Positions 42,490 through 50,524 of a DNA stretch of 64,000 bases are shown piece by piece (positions within the stretch are counted from its first letter, which is position 1; each line of letters opens with the position of its first letter). The notes under the pieces are model-generated. The model did no database searches, was not told where the DNA came from, and was given only the letters and a program-made list of their open reading frames with translations. Both the position numbers and the translations under genes were made by a program. Origin of the DNA: an uncultured Mycoplasmatota bacterium (GTDB lineage: Bacteria; Bacillota_I; Bacilli_A; RF39; UBA660); the NCBI GenBank assembly GCA_900543675.1, contig UQRY01000002.1, positions 1-64,000 on the forward strand. The letters run 5' to 3'.

Positions 42490-43559
42490 TTTTGATTCTT
42501 CCTTTCGTTTAACATATCATAAAAAGCTTCTAATCTTGTCTTTACTCCCGTATCACTTGTCGCCTGATCGAAAGAAAAAAAGATAATCGGCATATGATAA
42601 TCCCTACAAACATGTTGAATAATAGGAATTGCCCCAATTTCTGGTGTACACCCAAATGGTTTAATATGAATCAAGCCATCATAGCCTTCTTCACTTAGAT
42701 ATTTTGCTCGCCAAACATTATCTAAGCCATCTGCTCCAATCGTATAACGACAATATTTTTCTGCTTCTCGCAACATACGCTTAGTATGAAATTTTTTCTC
42801 ATAGAGTAGGTAACTAACATTAGTAAAGCGCTTTACTTCGATTTTCATCTTGGCTAGTTCTTTTTCCAAAAAGTAACTAGAAAATGGTTCCATCGACGTA
42901 TAGAGTTCACCGATTACGCCCACTTTCATACAATCATCTGGTTTATCAATTTCTAGATATTGAAACTTCTTGCGATAGCGAAAATATCGTCTAGTTAAAG
43001 AGAAAAAGCCCTTCGCTTCTAAAAATGAATTGTGCATCTCTTTTTCTAATCGTTCAAAACTACCAGGCTCTGTTTCAAATCCAATATGAAGCCTAATATA
43101 GTCATCCATCTTATCCATAAATCTAATCATTAATATCGTAAGGAGAGTGTAGTAAGCAAACTTAAAAAAAGATAGTTTAGGATTCAAGTTTCTAAAGATC
43201 TGAAATAATTTCTTTACCGTAAAATGATCACTATCTACTAAGGTATAAAACTCAAATTCATACCCAAGATCTCTTAAAATCTTTTCTTGAACTTCAGCGT
43301 AATACCCATACCGACAACCGCCTCCTGCTTGGATTAACACATTAGCCCCGTTTTCTAGTGCTTCAATGAAATTTCCTAAATTATATTTAAAGGGAACACA
43401 GACAAAATCAGGAGCGTATTTACTGCCTAATTCGATCGTTTTTTTGGTAATTGGTGGAGCTGGTACAATTTTACAAGTTGTTGTTTTCTTAAGTAGGTAA
43501 GTAATCGGTAAATAGTAATTTGCTAAGTGAGGAAAACTAATCACTTTTTCATTCGTCAA
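42486..43559 (-). CDS. DUF2229/HgdB-related acyl-CoA dehydratase activase-associated protein (second part)
   Basis: Related to the HgdB-like region of large activase-related proteins. Features include SKYAPDFVCVPFKYNLGNFI, ANVLIQAGGGCRYGYYAEVQ, and HIKPFGCTPEIGAIPIIQHV, whose cysteines could hold an Fe-S cluster. CPFGC-like text and the helical part around residues 150-210 match that family. In many Firmicutes the activase and DUF2229 parts form one ~1400-residue chain; here they are separate. It overlaps both neighbours by 4 bases, so the three are co-translated. The substrate is unknown. Confidence 0.78.
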   Translation of the reverse strand: MTNEKVISFPHLANYYLPITYLLKKTTTCKIVPAPPITKKTIELGSKYAPDFVCVPFKYNLGNFIEALENGANVLIQAGGGCRYGYYAEVQEKILRDLGYEFEFYTLVDSDHFTVKKLFQIFRNLNPKLSFFKFAYYTLLTILMIRFMDKMDDYIRLHIGFETEPGSFERLEKEMHNSFLEAKGFFSLTRRYFRYRKKFQYLEIDKPDDCMKVGVIGELYTSMEPFSSYFLEKELAKMKIEVKRFTNVSYLLYEKKFHTKRMLREAEKYCRYTIGADGLDNVWRAKYLSEEGYDGLIHIKPFGCTPEIGAIPIIQHVCRDYHMPIIFFSFDQATSDTGVKTRLEAFYDMLNERKNQK

Positions 43560-44470
43560 GCTTGATGTCTCCTTTCTTCTAAAATATCAAGAAAACTCTC
43601 AATTCTAGTAATAATTCCTGCATTACCACTTTCATCATCAATAATAATCGGAATAATCGGAATATCTACCTTTCGTAAAATCATCTCATTACTTAACGAA
43701 TCAGGGCCACATGGAAATACCGTAAGTAAAATCACGCCATCTACACTATCTAAATAATGCTCAACAGAAGCGATAATTTCTTTATTGTACGTCCAATAGT
43801 TATGAGGACTAATCTTTTTTACTTCGTTCTCCAAATATTTCGTATCATAACAATCAGAATAGATCACCTCGACATCATTTTCTTCTAACATTTTACTAAT
43901 CGGTTTACCAATAAATTCATCCCGTAAATTATAGGCATGCCCAGCTAGAAGAATTTTTATCTTTTTGGTTGAGGCAACGATAGCTTTCTGTTTACTTATT
44001 TTGCGCGTTTTTATAGCCATTTGTTTTTCTTTCGCTTTCCGGTAACTTTTTACAATGTCACGATATTTAAATCCTAATTCTAATCCCATAGTGACAAAAG
44101 CATAGAATTCATCTTCTTTTTTCGCAACATCAATATTATAATGAACAATTTTCTTATCAAATGTATTTCTAACTAAATCATACAAAGCCGAGAAATTTGT
44201 ACATAACTTTTCTTTCTTTTTTAAACAGATAATTCGTGGTACTAGAATATAATCACACTTATCTAATAAGTAATAGACATGTCCCATATAAATTTTCATC
44301 GCTAGACATGCTTCATCGACACTAAAACGTGTTCCCCATTCAACCATCTCTCGTGTCGTATTACAACTGACGATAATATCACAACCTAATTCCTCAAAAA
44401 AAGAAGTCCAAAGATCTCCATAGTGATAAAAAAGTAAAGCTTTGGGAATACCGATTTTCATATTTTTCAT
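43556..44470 (-). CDS. DUF2229/HgdB-related protein (first gene of the operon)
   Basis: MKIGIPKALLFYHYGDLWTS is the typical DUF2229 opening (IGIPxxLxxYxxxPFW). RFSVDEACLAMKIYMGHVYY holds the conserved Cys after DE, and VPRIICLKKKEKLCTNF a further pair. TVFPCGPDSLSNEMI and PIIPIIIDDESGNAGIITRI close it. The cysteines suggest Fe-S binding with the next gene product and electron input from the ATPase. AAAGGA is the ribosome site. Its 5' end is divergent from YlmH. Confidence 0.78.
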   Translation of the reverse strand: MKNMKIGIPKALLFYHYGDLWTSFFEELGCDIIVSCNTTREMVEWGTRFSVDEACLAMKIYMGHVYYLLDKCDYILVPRIICLKKKEKLCTNFSALYDLVRNTFDKKIVHYNIDVAKKEDEFYAFVTMGLELGFKYRDIVKSYRKAKEKQMAIKTRKISKQKAIVASTKKIKILLAGHAYNLRDEFIGKPISKMLEENDVEVIYSDCYDTKYLENEVKKISPHNYWTYNKEIIASVEHYLDSVDGVILLTVFPCGPDSLSNEMILRKVDIPIIPIIIDDESGNAGIITRIESFLDILEERRHQA

Positions 44471-44602
44471 CGCTTTTGTTCCTTTCTATCGCTATTGTAT
44501 TCACGACAAAGAAGAAATAGAAGTAAAAGATAAGAAGATAGTACTAGATGTAAATAGTTGTCAAAAACAAGAAAAGCCCTTAAAAGGAAAAAAGAAATAT
44601 TA

Positions 44603-44608
44603 TATAAT
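44603..44608 (+). promoter_or_regulatory. -10 element before ylmH
   Basis: TATAAT at 44603-44608 puts transcription start just before the AGGGGA ribosome site. This supports ATG 44625 as the start and argues against the longer in-frame extension to 44442. No good -35 is seen. Confidence 0.5.
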
Positions 44609-44624
44609 GGTAATAGGGGATTTT

Positions 44625-45371
44625 ATGAAAATAATACGTGAGAAATGTTTACAAGGTCTAAAAAAAGAAGACAAAATTTTATTAAGTAATATCTTAGATA
44701 AATACGAACGTTACCTAAAAACAGGACATAGTAGTACGACCAATTTTCTCGATAAACGAAAAAAAGAGTTAATTAAAACTCGTTTATCGTTCATTTTTCC
44801 AGTATGTACTTTTTATTCTATCGATGAGATTTGTGAAAAGTGTATTTTATGTATAGGAGAAAGTGAGAAAGAAATTACGCTTTATTATTCACAAAGTCCT
44901 AATATGAAACATAATGAAATATTAGCTACTTTATTTCAACTTGGTTTTGAACCGGATACAATTGGAGATATTTGGGTTGAACAAGATGGCTTTTATCTAA
45001 CGAACTTGACTCGGTTAAATACGTATTTAGAAGATAATTTCGTTCTAGTTAGAGGTAAGCTAGTTCATTTGGAACAAGTAGCAAAGTTGGAATTAAAGGA
45101 GGAACATTTCTCAGATCAACAAGTGATTTTATCTAGTTTACGTCTAGATAATTTAATCAGTAAATTGACCCCTACCAGTCGAAGAGAAGCATTACGATTA
45201 CTAGAAACGGAAAAAGTACTCTATAATTATGAAGTAGCCACTTCTCCGTTCATATTAGTCAAAGAACAAGATGTTCTCTCGATTAGACATGTTGGCAAAT
45301 TTATCGTCACAGAAATTGCGGGTACGACTAAGAAAAACAAATTAATTGTAAAGTTAAGAAAGTATAAATAG
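44625..45371 (+). CDS. ylmH: YlmH/RqcP2-like S4 RNA-binding protein
   Basis: A YlmH-family protein with two parts. The N-terminal alpha/beta domain includes TNFLDKRKKELIKTRL (family TxFLDPxE position), and LATLFQLGFEPDTIGDIWVE matches the family GxxRxxIGDI motif. The C-terminal S4 domain includes LRLDNLISKLTPTSRREALR and IRHVGKFIV. In Bacillus YlmH acts in ribosome-associated quality control by moving Ala-tRNA on obstructed 50S subunits. It is usually beside divIVA/ileS; here it stands alone in front of a nuclease gene. Confidence 0.88.
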   Translation: MKIIREKCLQGLKKEDKILLSNILDKYERYLKTGHSSTTNFLDKRKKELIKTRLSFIFPVCTFYSIDEICEKCILCIGESEKEITLYYSQSPNMKHNEILATLFQLGFEPDTIGDIWVEQDGFYLTNLTRLNTYLEDNFVLVRGKLVHLEQVAKLELKEEHFSDQQVILSSLRLDNLISKLTPTSRREALRLLETEKVLYNYEVATSPFILVKEQDVLSIRHVGKFIVTEIAGTTKKNKLIVKLRKYK

Positions 45372-45382
45372 AGGTGTGTAGT

Positions 45383-46045
45383 ATGAAGAAGTATATAGGA
45401 TTCTTATTTTGTTTGATGATGATACCTTCCCTTGTTTTTGCGGGCGAGACAGAAATTGTCACCTTAGATAAATGTGTAGATGGTGATACCGCTAATTTTA
45501 AAACGAGTACTGGTACGGTTTATAAAACGAGATTTTTAGCGGTAGATACGCCAGAAACTGTTCATCCGACGAAGGAAGTAGAGGCATATGGAAAAGAGGC
45601 AAGTAACTATACTTGTGAGACATTGACCAATGCTAAAGAAATTAAACTAGAGTATGATGATAACAGTGATAGAGAAGATAAATACGGAAGAACTTTGGCT
45701 TGGGTATGGGTAGATGGCGTTTTACTTCAACAATCTTTAATCGAAAAAGGACTTGCGGAAGTAGCATACTTATACGATGATTATCAATACACTTCACTTT
45801 TACAGGATGCTGAAGCTGTCGCAAAAGCGAATAAAGTTGGACAGTGGAGTGGTGAAACACCAACTAGCGAAGAAGACAGTTCTAAAGAAAGTGAAAAAGA
45901 AACAACGAAAGAGGAAAAGAAAGAGAAAAAAGATAAAGAAAAGAACGTAATTCAAGAGTTCTTTGATAATCTTCTTGGAAAAATATTCGATTTAATCGAC
46001 AAATTTCTAGAAAATATCGTCAATTGGATAGAAAGTATGTTATAA
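45383..46045 (+). CDS. Secreted thermonuclease-like (SNase) nuclease
   Basis: A signal peptide is present (MKKYIGFLFCLMMIPSLVFA). The SNase OB-fold domain follows: VDGDTANFKT carries metal Asp residues, TRFLAVDTPETVH includes the Arg/Asp/Glu set, YGKEASNYTCETL and DREDKYGRTLAWVWVDG complete the active site. ValGlnGlnSer-type LLQQSLIEKGLAEV ends the domain. A charged Lys/Glu linker (about 165-190) leads to an amphipathic helical tail that could attach to membrane or wall. It probably degrades extracellular nucleic acid. ATG 45383 follows AGAGGTG. Confidence 0.92.
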   Translation: MKKYIGFLFCLMMIPSLVFAGETEIVTLDKCVDGDTANFKTSTGTVYKTRFLAVDTPETVHPTKEVEAYGKEASNYTCETLTNAKEIKLEYDDNSDREDKYGRTLAWVWVDGVLLQQSLIEKGLAEVAYLYDDYQYTSLLQDAEAVAKANKVGQWSGETPTSEEDSSKESEKETTKEEKKEKKDKEKNVIQEFFDNLLGKIFDLIDKFLENIVNWIESML

Positions 46046-46076
46046 TAGGCAAGAAAGCAAAAAATAGGAGGTAAAT

Positions 46077-46646
46077 ATGACAAAAGTAAATCAAGATAAA
46101 GCAAAGAATATAGCAATAGTGGTACTAGGTGTTATCGTCTTTTTATTCGCTGGATACTTTGTTTCCGAAAATACGGGAGATCGTTCTAACGATAAAACAC
46201 CAGTTGATGCAGCAAGTGGTGGAACAACAGACGAAACAGCATCAAATCCATTGCTAGAAAGTGGAGAAGTTCTTCCGGAAGGAGAAACAAGAGAAATCCC
46301 ATCGATCACGTATAGTGAGATGAAAGAAGCAATGGAAAATAATGAAAAGAGAATTATTTTCTTAGGAAGTGCAACTTGTGGTTGGTGTAATTATCAACGT
46401 CCAATACTAGAGTATGTTCTTTATCAATATCCTGATGTTAACGTATATTACTTAGATGTTAATGCGTTAACCAATGATGAATACAGCGATCTAACTTCAT
46501 TGCATGAGAGTCTAGCTGGATTCGGAACACCAACATTTATCGTGTTCGAAAATGGCGAAGTTACTAGTGTCGATCAAGGTGCTCGTGGTATAAGTGGCCT
46601 TATTTCATTGCTAACAGAATATGGCTTTATTAGTGAAAGTGAATAA
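46077..46646 (+). CDS. Membrane-anchored thioredoxin-fold protein
   Basis: One N-terminal membrane helix (residues 11-29), then a Gly/Thr/Ser/Glu-rich spacer. Then comes a thioredoxin domain with FLGSATCGWCNYQRPILEYV (active CGWC) and GFGTPTFIVFENGEV (cis-Pro). The domain should face outside and handle disulfides or thiols of exported proteins. It follows the secreted nuclease gene by 31 bases, although that nuclease has few cysteines. AGGAGGTAAAT is the ribosome site. Confidence 0.9.
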   Translation: MTKVNQDKAKNIAIVVLGVIVFLFAGYFVSENTGDRSNDKTPVDAASGGTTDETASNPLLESGEVLPEGETREIPSITYSEMKEAMENNEKRIIFLGSATCGWCNYQRPILEYVLYQYPDVNVYYLDVNALTNDEYSDLTSLHESLAGFGTPTFIVFENGEVTSVDQGARGISGLISLLTEYGFISESE

Positions 46647-46662
46647 GTAAAGGAGTGAGAAA

Positions 46663-47109
46663 ATGGAATCTGGAAATATCTACGAAAAAGCAAAAGCGTT
46701 TAAGAAAAAGTATCCTATGACAATTGCGTGGCGGTTAAAGAAAAATGCTAAAATCATTGAAAAGTATTTGCGCCCTAACGAAGAGGTGCTTTATGTATTC
46801 GTTGCGCAAAAGAATAATAATCCATTCGATATTTTCACTACCGCTGTTTTAGCCTTAACAAGTGAAAGATTGATTATTGGTAGAAAAAGAGTTGTATTTG
46901 GCTATTTCTTCGATTCCATTACTCCTGATCTATTTAATGATCTAAAAGTATTATCCGGCATCATCTGGGGAAAAATTCATATCGATACCGTCAAAGAATA
47001 TATTACTTTGTCTAATCTCGATAAAGCTGCTCTTCCCGAAATAGAAAAGATGATCGGAACTTACATGAGCGAACAAAAAAAAGTACTAAATTCTCAAGAA
47101 TCAATTTGA
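46663..47109 (+). CDS. Bacterial PH-domain protein (YokE-like)
   Basis: A cytoplasmic 148-residue protein. IIEKYLRPNEEVLYVFVAQK, then AVLALTSERLIIGRKRVVFG and IHIDTVKEYITLSNLD, match the strand order of bacterial PH (bPH_4/YokE) domains. The exact role is unknown. It follows the thioredoxin gene by 16 bases and is closed by a terminator whose stem starts in its last codons. Confidence 0.75.
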   Translation: MESGNIYEKAKAFKKKYPMTIAWRLKKNAKIIEKYLRPNEEVLYVFVAQKNNNPFDIFTTAVLALTSERLIIGRKRVVFGYFFDSITPDLFNDLKVLSGIIWGKIHIDTVKEYITLSNLDKAALPEIEKMIGTYMSEQKKVLNSQESI

Positions 47110-47123
47110 GATTAGTACTTTTT
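47078..47123 (+). terminator. Intrinsic terminator after the PH-domain gene
   Basis: AAAAAGTACTAA (47078-47089) / TTAGTACTTTTT (47112-47123), with inner TCTCAA/TTGAGA pairing. Confidence 0.88.
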
Positions 47124-47202
47124 TCTATTTTAAGATGAGTTCAAAAAATTTCTTGGTGAAAATCCTATTTTGAGATATAATAAAAATAGGAAGGTGTATG
47201 AA

Positions 47203-48459
47203 GTGAAACGAGCAATATCTGTTTGTATCTTACTGCTTTTATTATTTTTTATCGCTCAGTATGCGATTGTTTATTTTAAACAAGATCATGAAGCAAACTA
47301 TCAGATTAGTAAAGATGAACTTACTTTTGATATTCAAGAGTTCTACAATAAAAGCAACAATGACACATATTATATCAACATTACAACAGGAGATTATCAG
47401 TTTGGATATACAATAAAAAATAATTTTAATAAAAGAAAACAAATTATTGAAGATATCGAATTAATTAATCGTGATGGAACGATGTGTATTTTCCCAGTAT
47501 TTAGTAAAGAAGATAATGATCACAATATCGAATGTAGTAGTGGAGGAGTCCTATATTCTTATGAAGCACAAAAGACTAATCCTGTAGCGCAAGAATTAGT
47601 AAATACATTAAAAGAAAAAGGGTATCAGAATCCATCTTGGCAAGAATCAACCGCTACCGGAGAGAAGACAACAACCTCTACTATCTATAAAGATAATTTG
47701 TTAGATAATGATTATATTACGATTTGGAATTACCAAAATCTAGAGATAATCAAAAAAGATAGTGCATTAGAACAAAGCTTATCTTCTTATGAAAAATACG
47801 AAAATACTCATGGTGCTTTAGTTGGTAAATATTATATTATACCTGTCTATTATAATCAAAATGTATTTGATTTTCAGGAATTAGTAATTTACGATATCGT
47901 CGAAAATAAAACAGATCGTCTTAATTTAGAGCGAACAATGTCACAGGATACCTATATTAATGGTATCGTAGATGGTAAACTTTACTATATGGATAAAGAT
48001 AACCTAGTACAATTAGAAATCAATCCTGAGAAAAAACAATATCGAGTAATTGGAAATACAGATTTAAATGGTCAAATGTATAATGGTAGTTGGGAGACCG
48101 TCAATATTTATGACTTAGTCGATGAGAAAAAATTTCAAAAGGATTATAGTGATATTCCTGAAATTGCTTCCAAAAATCCAGTCATGACTTATGAAAATGA
48201 AACCGATTATTATTACTATACAGCAGATGGTAATTTCTACCGTTTAAGTAAACGAGATTTAAGTCTACCGATTTTACTATTTCAACAACTAGATACAAAA
48301 GAAGTAATCTTTAATCAGGATACATTCTATTTCCTAATTGACAATAGCCTTTATTACTATAACGAGAATTATGGAAAAAGATTAATTCTTCAAAACGATG
48401 AATTAAGATATAACGATAATAATCGTATCGCTGTATATAAAGTGTCTTCAGAAAAATAA
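47203..48459 (+). CDS. Unknown membrane-anchored extracytoplasmic protein
   Basis: One N-terminal membrane helix (VCILLLLLFFIAQYAIVYF), then ~390 extracytoplasmic residues. The body has repeated short beta motifs (YYMDKDNLVQLEI, YYYTADGNFYRLSKRDLSLP, FYFLIDNSLYYYNENYGKRL), suggesting a beta-propeller-like fold. No family is recognised and no catalytic motif is visible. The start is GTG 47203, six bases after AGGAAGGTG. The longer reading to 47170 would overlap the TATAAT promoter element at 47174-47180. It is monocistronic. Confidence 0.78.
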   Translation: MKRAISVCILLLLLFFIAQYAIVYFKQDHEANYQISKDELTFDIQEFYNKSNNDTYYINITTGDYQFGYTIKNNFNKRKQIIEDIELINRDGTMCIFPVFSKEDNDHNIECSSGGVLYSYEAQKTNPVAQELVNTLKEKGYQNPSWQESTATGEKTTTSTIYKDNLLDNDYITIWNYQNLEIIKKDSALEQSLSSYEKYENTHGALVGKYYIIPVYYNQNVFDFQELVIYDIVENKTDRLNLERTMSQDTYINGIVDGKLYYMDKDNLVQLEINPEKKQYRVIGNTDLNGQMYNGSWETVNIYDLVDEKKFQKDYSDIPEIASKNPVMTYENETDYYYYTADGNFYRLSKRDLSLPILLFQQLDTKEVIFNQDTFYFLIDNSLYYYNENYGKRLILQNDELRYNDNNRIAVYKVSSEK

Positions 48460-48476
48460 ATTTCTAATCAAAAAAT

Positions 48477-48514
48477 AAACACTCAAGTTCACACTTAAAC
48501 TTAGAGTGTTTTTC
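48477..48514 (+). terminator. Intrinsic terminator before the LysM gene
   Basis: AAACACTC (48478-48485) / GAGTGTTT (48504-48511) with a purine/pyrimidine loop, then TTTC. Confidence 0.8.
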
Positions 48515-48550
48515 TTTACCTCCTTGAATATATTAATATAGGAGGTAAAG
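48514..48550 (+). promoter_or_regulatory. Perfect hairpin sequestering the LysM gene's ribosome site
   Basis: CTTTACCTCCT (48514-48524) and AGGAGGTAAAG (48540-48550) form a perfect 11-bp stem with a 15-base A/T-rich loop. The AGGAGG ribosome site is wholly inside the 3' arm, three bases before the ATG at 48553. No housekeeping promoter fits inside the element, so it may be carried on transcripts starting upstream. A thermosensor-like or translation-gating role is inferred. Confidence 0.65.
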
Positions 48551-48552
48551 AA

Positions 48553-49041
48553 ATGGAGACATATATCGTAAAAGAAGGAGACAACATCGCAACGATTGCG
48601 AAGAAATATAATATTAGTATCGTTGACTTGATTAATCAGAATAATTTAGAAAATGTCTATTATCTAGAACCAGGTTTGGAGTTAATCATTCCTGAGGAGA
48701 AGGCACCACTTGGCTTTACTCATTATACTGTTAAAAAAGGAGATAATCTCTATGAGATAGCGAAACGCTACAATATCAGTGTAAAAGATCTCTCAGAATT
48801 AAACGGTTTAGAAATCAATGAATATATTTACCCAGAACAACGGTTGTTAGTGCCAGAAGAAGGGGTACAGGTTTATATTACGAAAGATGGCGATACGATT
48901 CAAACCATTATCGATAAGTTAGGTACCAATCGAGAAGAAATTTTTGTCTATAACCCTAAAATCTATCTTTTACCAGAACAGTTGATTGCCTATCGAAAAA
49001 GAAACGAACCAAAGGATCCAGAAAAGGGACTAAACAGTTAA
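48553..49041 (+). CDS. Triple LysM-domain protein
   Basis: Three LysM units fill the protein. The first is YIVKEGDNIATIAKKYNISI with LEPGLELIIPEE; the second is YTVKKGDNLYEIAKRYNISV with YPEQRLLVPEE. The third (VYITKDGDTIQTIIDKLGTN) is degenerate. There is no signal peptide, like spore-coat LysM proteins such as SafA and SpoVID, which act inside the mother cell. A coat role is possible given spoVID in the same window, but is inferred. The stop overlaps the convergent uvsE end by 4 bases. Confidence 0.88.
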   Translation: METYIVKEGDNIATIAKKYNISIVDLINQNNLENVYYLEPGLELIIPEEKAPLGFTHYTVKKGDNLYEIAKRYNISVKDLSELNGLEINEYIYPEQRLLVPEEGVQVYITKDGDTIQTIIDKLGTNREEIFVYNPKIYLLPEQLIAYRKRNEPKDPEKGLNS

Positions 49042-50018
49042 TGACTGTTTTTTTCTTGGCTATCTTCAGTAAGAGTAAAAACCGCTTGTTTAAAAAACTT
49101 TACAGGATATAAGAATTTTAACTGTCTTACTAACCGAAAGAGTGCTTCATCTTTTCCTTTACACTCTAACATAATATCCACGTCATAGGGATATTTTTTT
49201 ATGACTTCCAAAAATTGGACAAAAGATTTATAGTCGAGATAAAAACTATGGGCACGTTTTTCTTGTTTACTTTTGGGAGAAGAAAAATGAACTTTAGGAG
49301 GATAACCACTTTCTTTCCAAGTCGCTAAAATACGTGATAGAAAGTGATCTAAGTTATATTGAGTATGGTTACAACGATAATGATGATAATCAAGAACCAT
49401 TTGTAGATGTAATTCTTCACATAAAGCTAGCGTATCTTCGATTGTATAGATCTTATCGTCATTTTCTAATAAAATCATCTGTTGAAGAGGTAAGGGAAGT
49501 TGAAAAAAGTTTTTCTTAAAGCGTTCAATACTTTCTTTTTTCCCCATCACTGAACTACCGATATGAAGAACGACTTTCCCATTATCGATTCCTAGTGCCT
49601 GATAAATGGCATAGATAAATTCTAGTATTTTTATACTACTAGTAACGACTTCTTGACGATGACTATTTAATACACAAAATTGATCGGGGTGAAAATCGAC
49701 TCGGATTTGATGTTGTTTAATCCATTGGCCAATTCTTTTCCATTTCGTAAGAAAAGGAGTAATATAGTCAAAATCAACTTCAGGATGTGTCGCAAGGGGA
49801 ATCATATTCTGACTCAATCGATAAAAATAAATGCCATTTTTCACATTATAGCGAAGAATATTTTCTAATACTATAAGATTATCGAGGATGATTTCGGTTA
49901 ATTTTACATTAGCTTTTTCTGTTCCTAATTTTTGATACTGACTAAAAGAGAGCGTTTTATAATGAATATAATCATTTAGGGTAAGAGAAATCGCGACATA
50001 ACCTAATCTAATTTTCAT
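49038..50018 (-). CDS. uvsE: UV damage endonuclease UvsE (UVDE)
   Basis: A TIM-barrel endonuclease that nicks 5' of UV photoproducts. The opening RLGYVAISLTLNDY is typical. FHPDQFCVLNSHRQEVVTSS, KVVLHIGSSVMGKKESIERF and ILLENDDKIYTIEDTLALCE carry the metal-binding His, Glu and Asp residues, and QMVLDYHHYRCNH adds two more His. KVHFSSPKSKQ and IMLECKGKDEAL close the set. Length 326 is normal. In Bacillus UvsE (YwjD) protects spores. The likely promoter has TATACT upstream, and GGTGATTCATC precedes the ATG. Confidence 0.95.
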   Translation of the reverse strand: MKIRLGYVAISLTLNDYIHYKTLSFSQYQKLGTEKANVKLTEIILDNLIVLENILRYNVKNGIYFYRLSQNMIPLATHPEVDFDYITPFLTKWKRIGQWIKQHQIRVDFHPDQFCVLNSHRQEVVTSSIKILEFIYAIYQALGIDNGKVVLHIGSSVMGKKESIERFKKNFFQLPLPLQQMILLENDDKIYTIEDTLALCEELHLQMVLDYHHYRCNHTQYNLDHFLSRILATWKESGYPPKVHFSSPKSKQEKRAHSFYLDYKSFVQFLEVIKKYPYDVDIMLECKGKDEALFRLVRQLKFLYPVKFFKQAVFTLTEDSQEKNSH

Positions 50019-50092
50019 GATGAATCACCAATCCTAGTATACCCAAAAACTTAACCTTTCATAGAAAAAAACTAAATCATAGACATATCTAA

Positions 50093-50129
50093 TTGACAAA
50101 TGTTATATACTGTTATATACTGTATAACA
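50093..50129 (+). promoter_or_regulatory. Promoter with overlapping GntR operator
   Basis: TTGACA (50093-50098), 17-bp spacer, TATACT (50116-50121). The inverted repeat TGTTATA (50111-50117) / TATAACA (50123-50129) covers the -10, and TGTTATATAC is directly repeated at 50101-50110 and 50111-50120. This fits repression by the GntR protein encoded just downstream. Confidence 0.85.
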
Positions 50130-50146
50130 TGAAAGGGACGATAACG

Positions 50147-50524
50147 ATGAAAATCATTATTAGTAATAGTAGCTCTATTCCGATTTACGAACAGATTAAA
50201 CAGGCAATTATTGAACAGATCCTAAATAATGAGCTTCAAGAAGATGAAGCCCTGCCATCGATTAGAAATTTGGCTCAAGATATTAAAATCAGTGTCATGA
50301 CAATAAAAAAAGCATACGATGAGCTAGAAAATGAAGGCTATATTGTATCTCGTCAAGGCAAGGGAACCTTTGTAGCGCCCAAAAATACAGAACTAGCCAA
50401 AGAACAAGCCCAAAAAGAAATCGAGAGTTATATGGGAAAAATTGTCGATATTGCGGAGAAGTTTCAAATTAAACAGGAAGAGATTATCGAATTAGTAAAA
50501 ATATTCTATGGGAGTGATGAATAA
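50147..50524 (+). CDS. GntR-family (YtrA-type) regulator
   Basis: A short GntR protein with the winged HTH at residues 10-75 (PIYEQIKQAIIEQILNNELQ, LAQDIKISVMTIKKAYDELE, GYIVSRQGKGTFVA). A ~45-residue helical dimer tail replaces a ligand domain, the YtrA type. ATG 50147 follows AAAGGGA; upstream in-frame codons lie within the operator. It leads an ABC exporter operon and should repress it through the -10 operator. The stop touches the next ATG directly. Confidence 0.93.
   Translation: MKIIISNSSSIPIYEQIKQAIIEQILNNELQEDEALPSIRNLAQDIKISVMTIKKAYDELENEGYIVSRQGKGTFVAPKNTELAKEQAQKEIESYMGKIVDIAEKFQIKQEEIIELVKIFYGSDE

Noticed and set aside
44442..44624. 61-residue extension of YlmH overlapping the minus-strand DUF2229 gene
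   Set aside because: A TATAAT at 44603-44608 and an AGGGGA ribosome site place the start at 44625, and the extension has no counterpart in the YlmH family.
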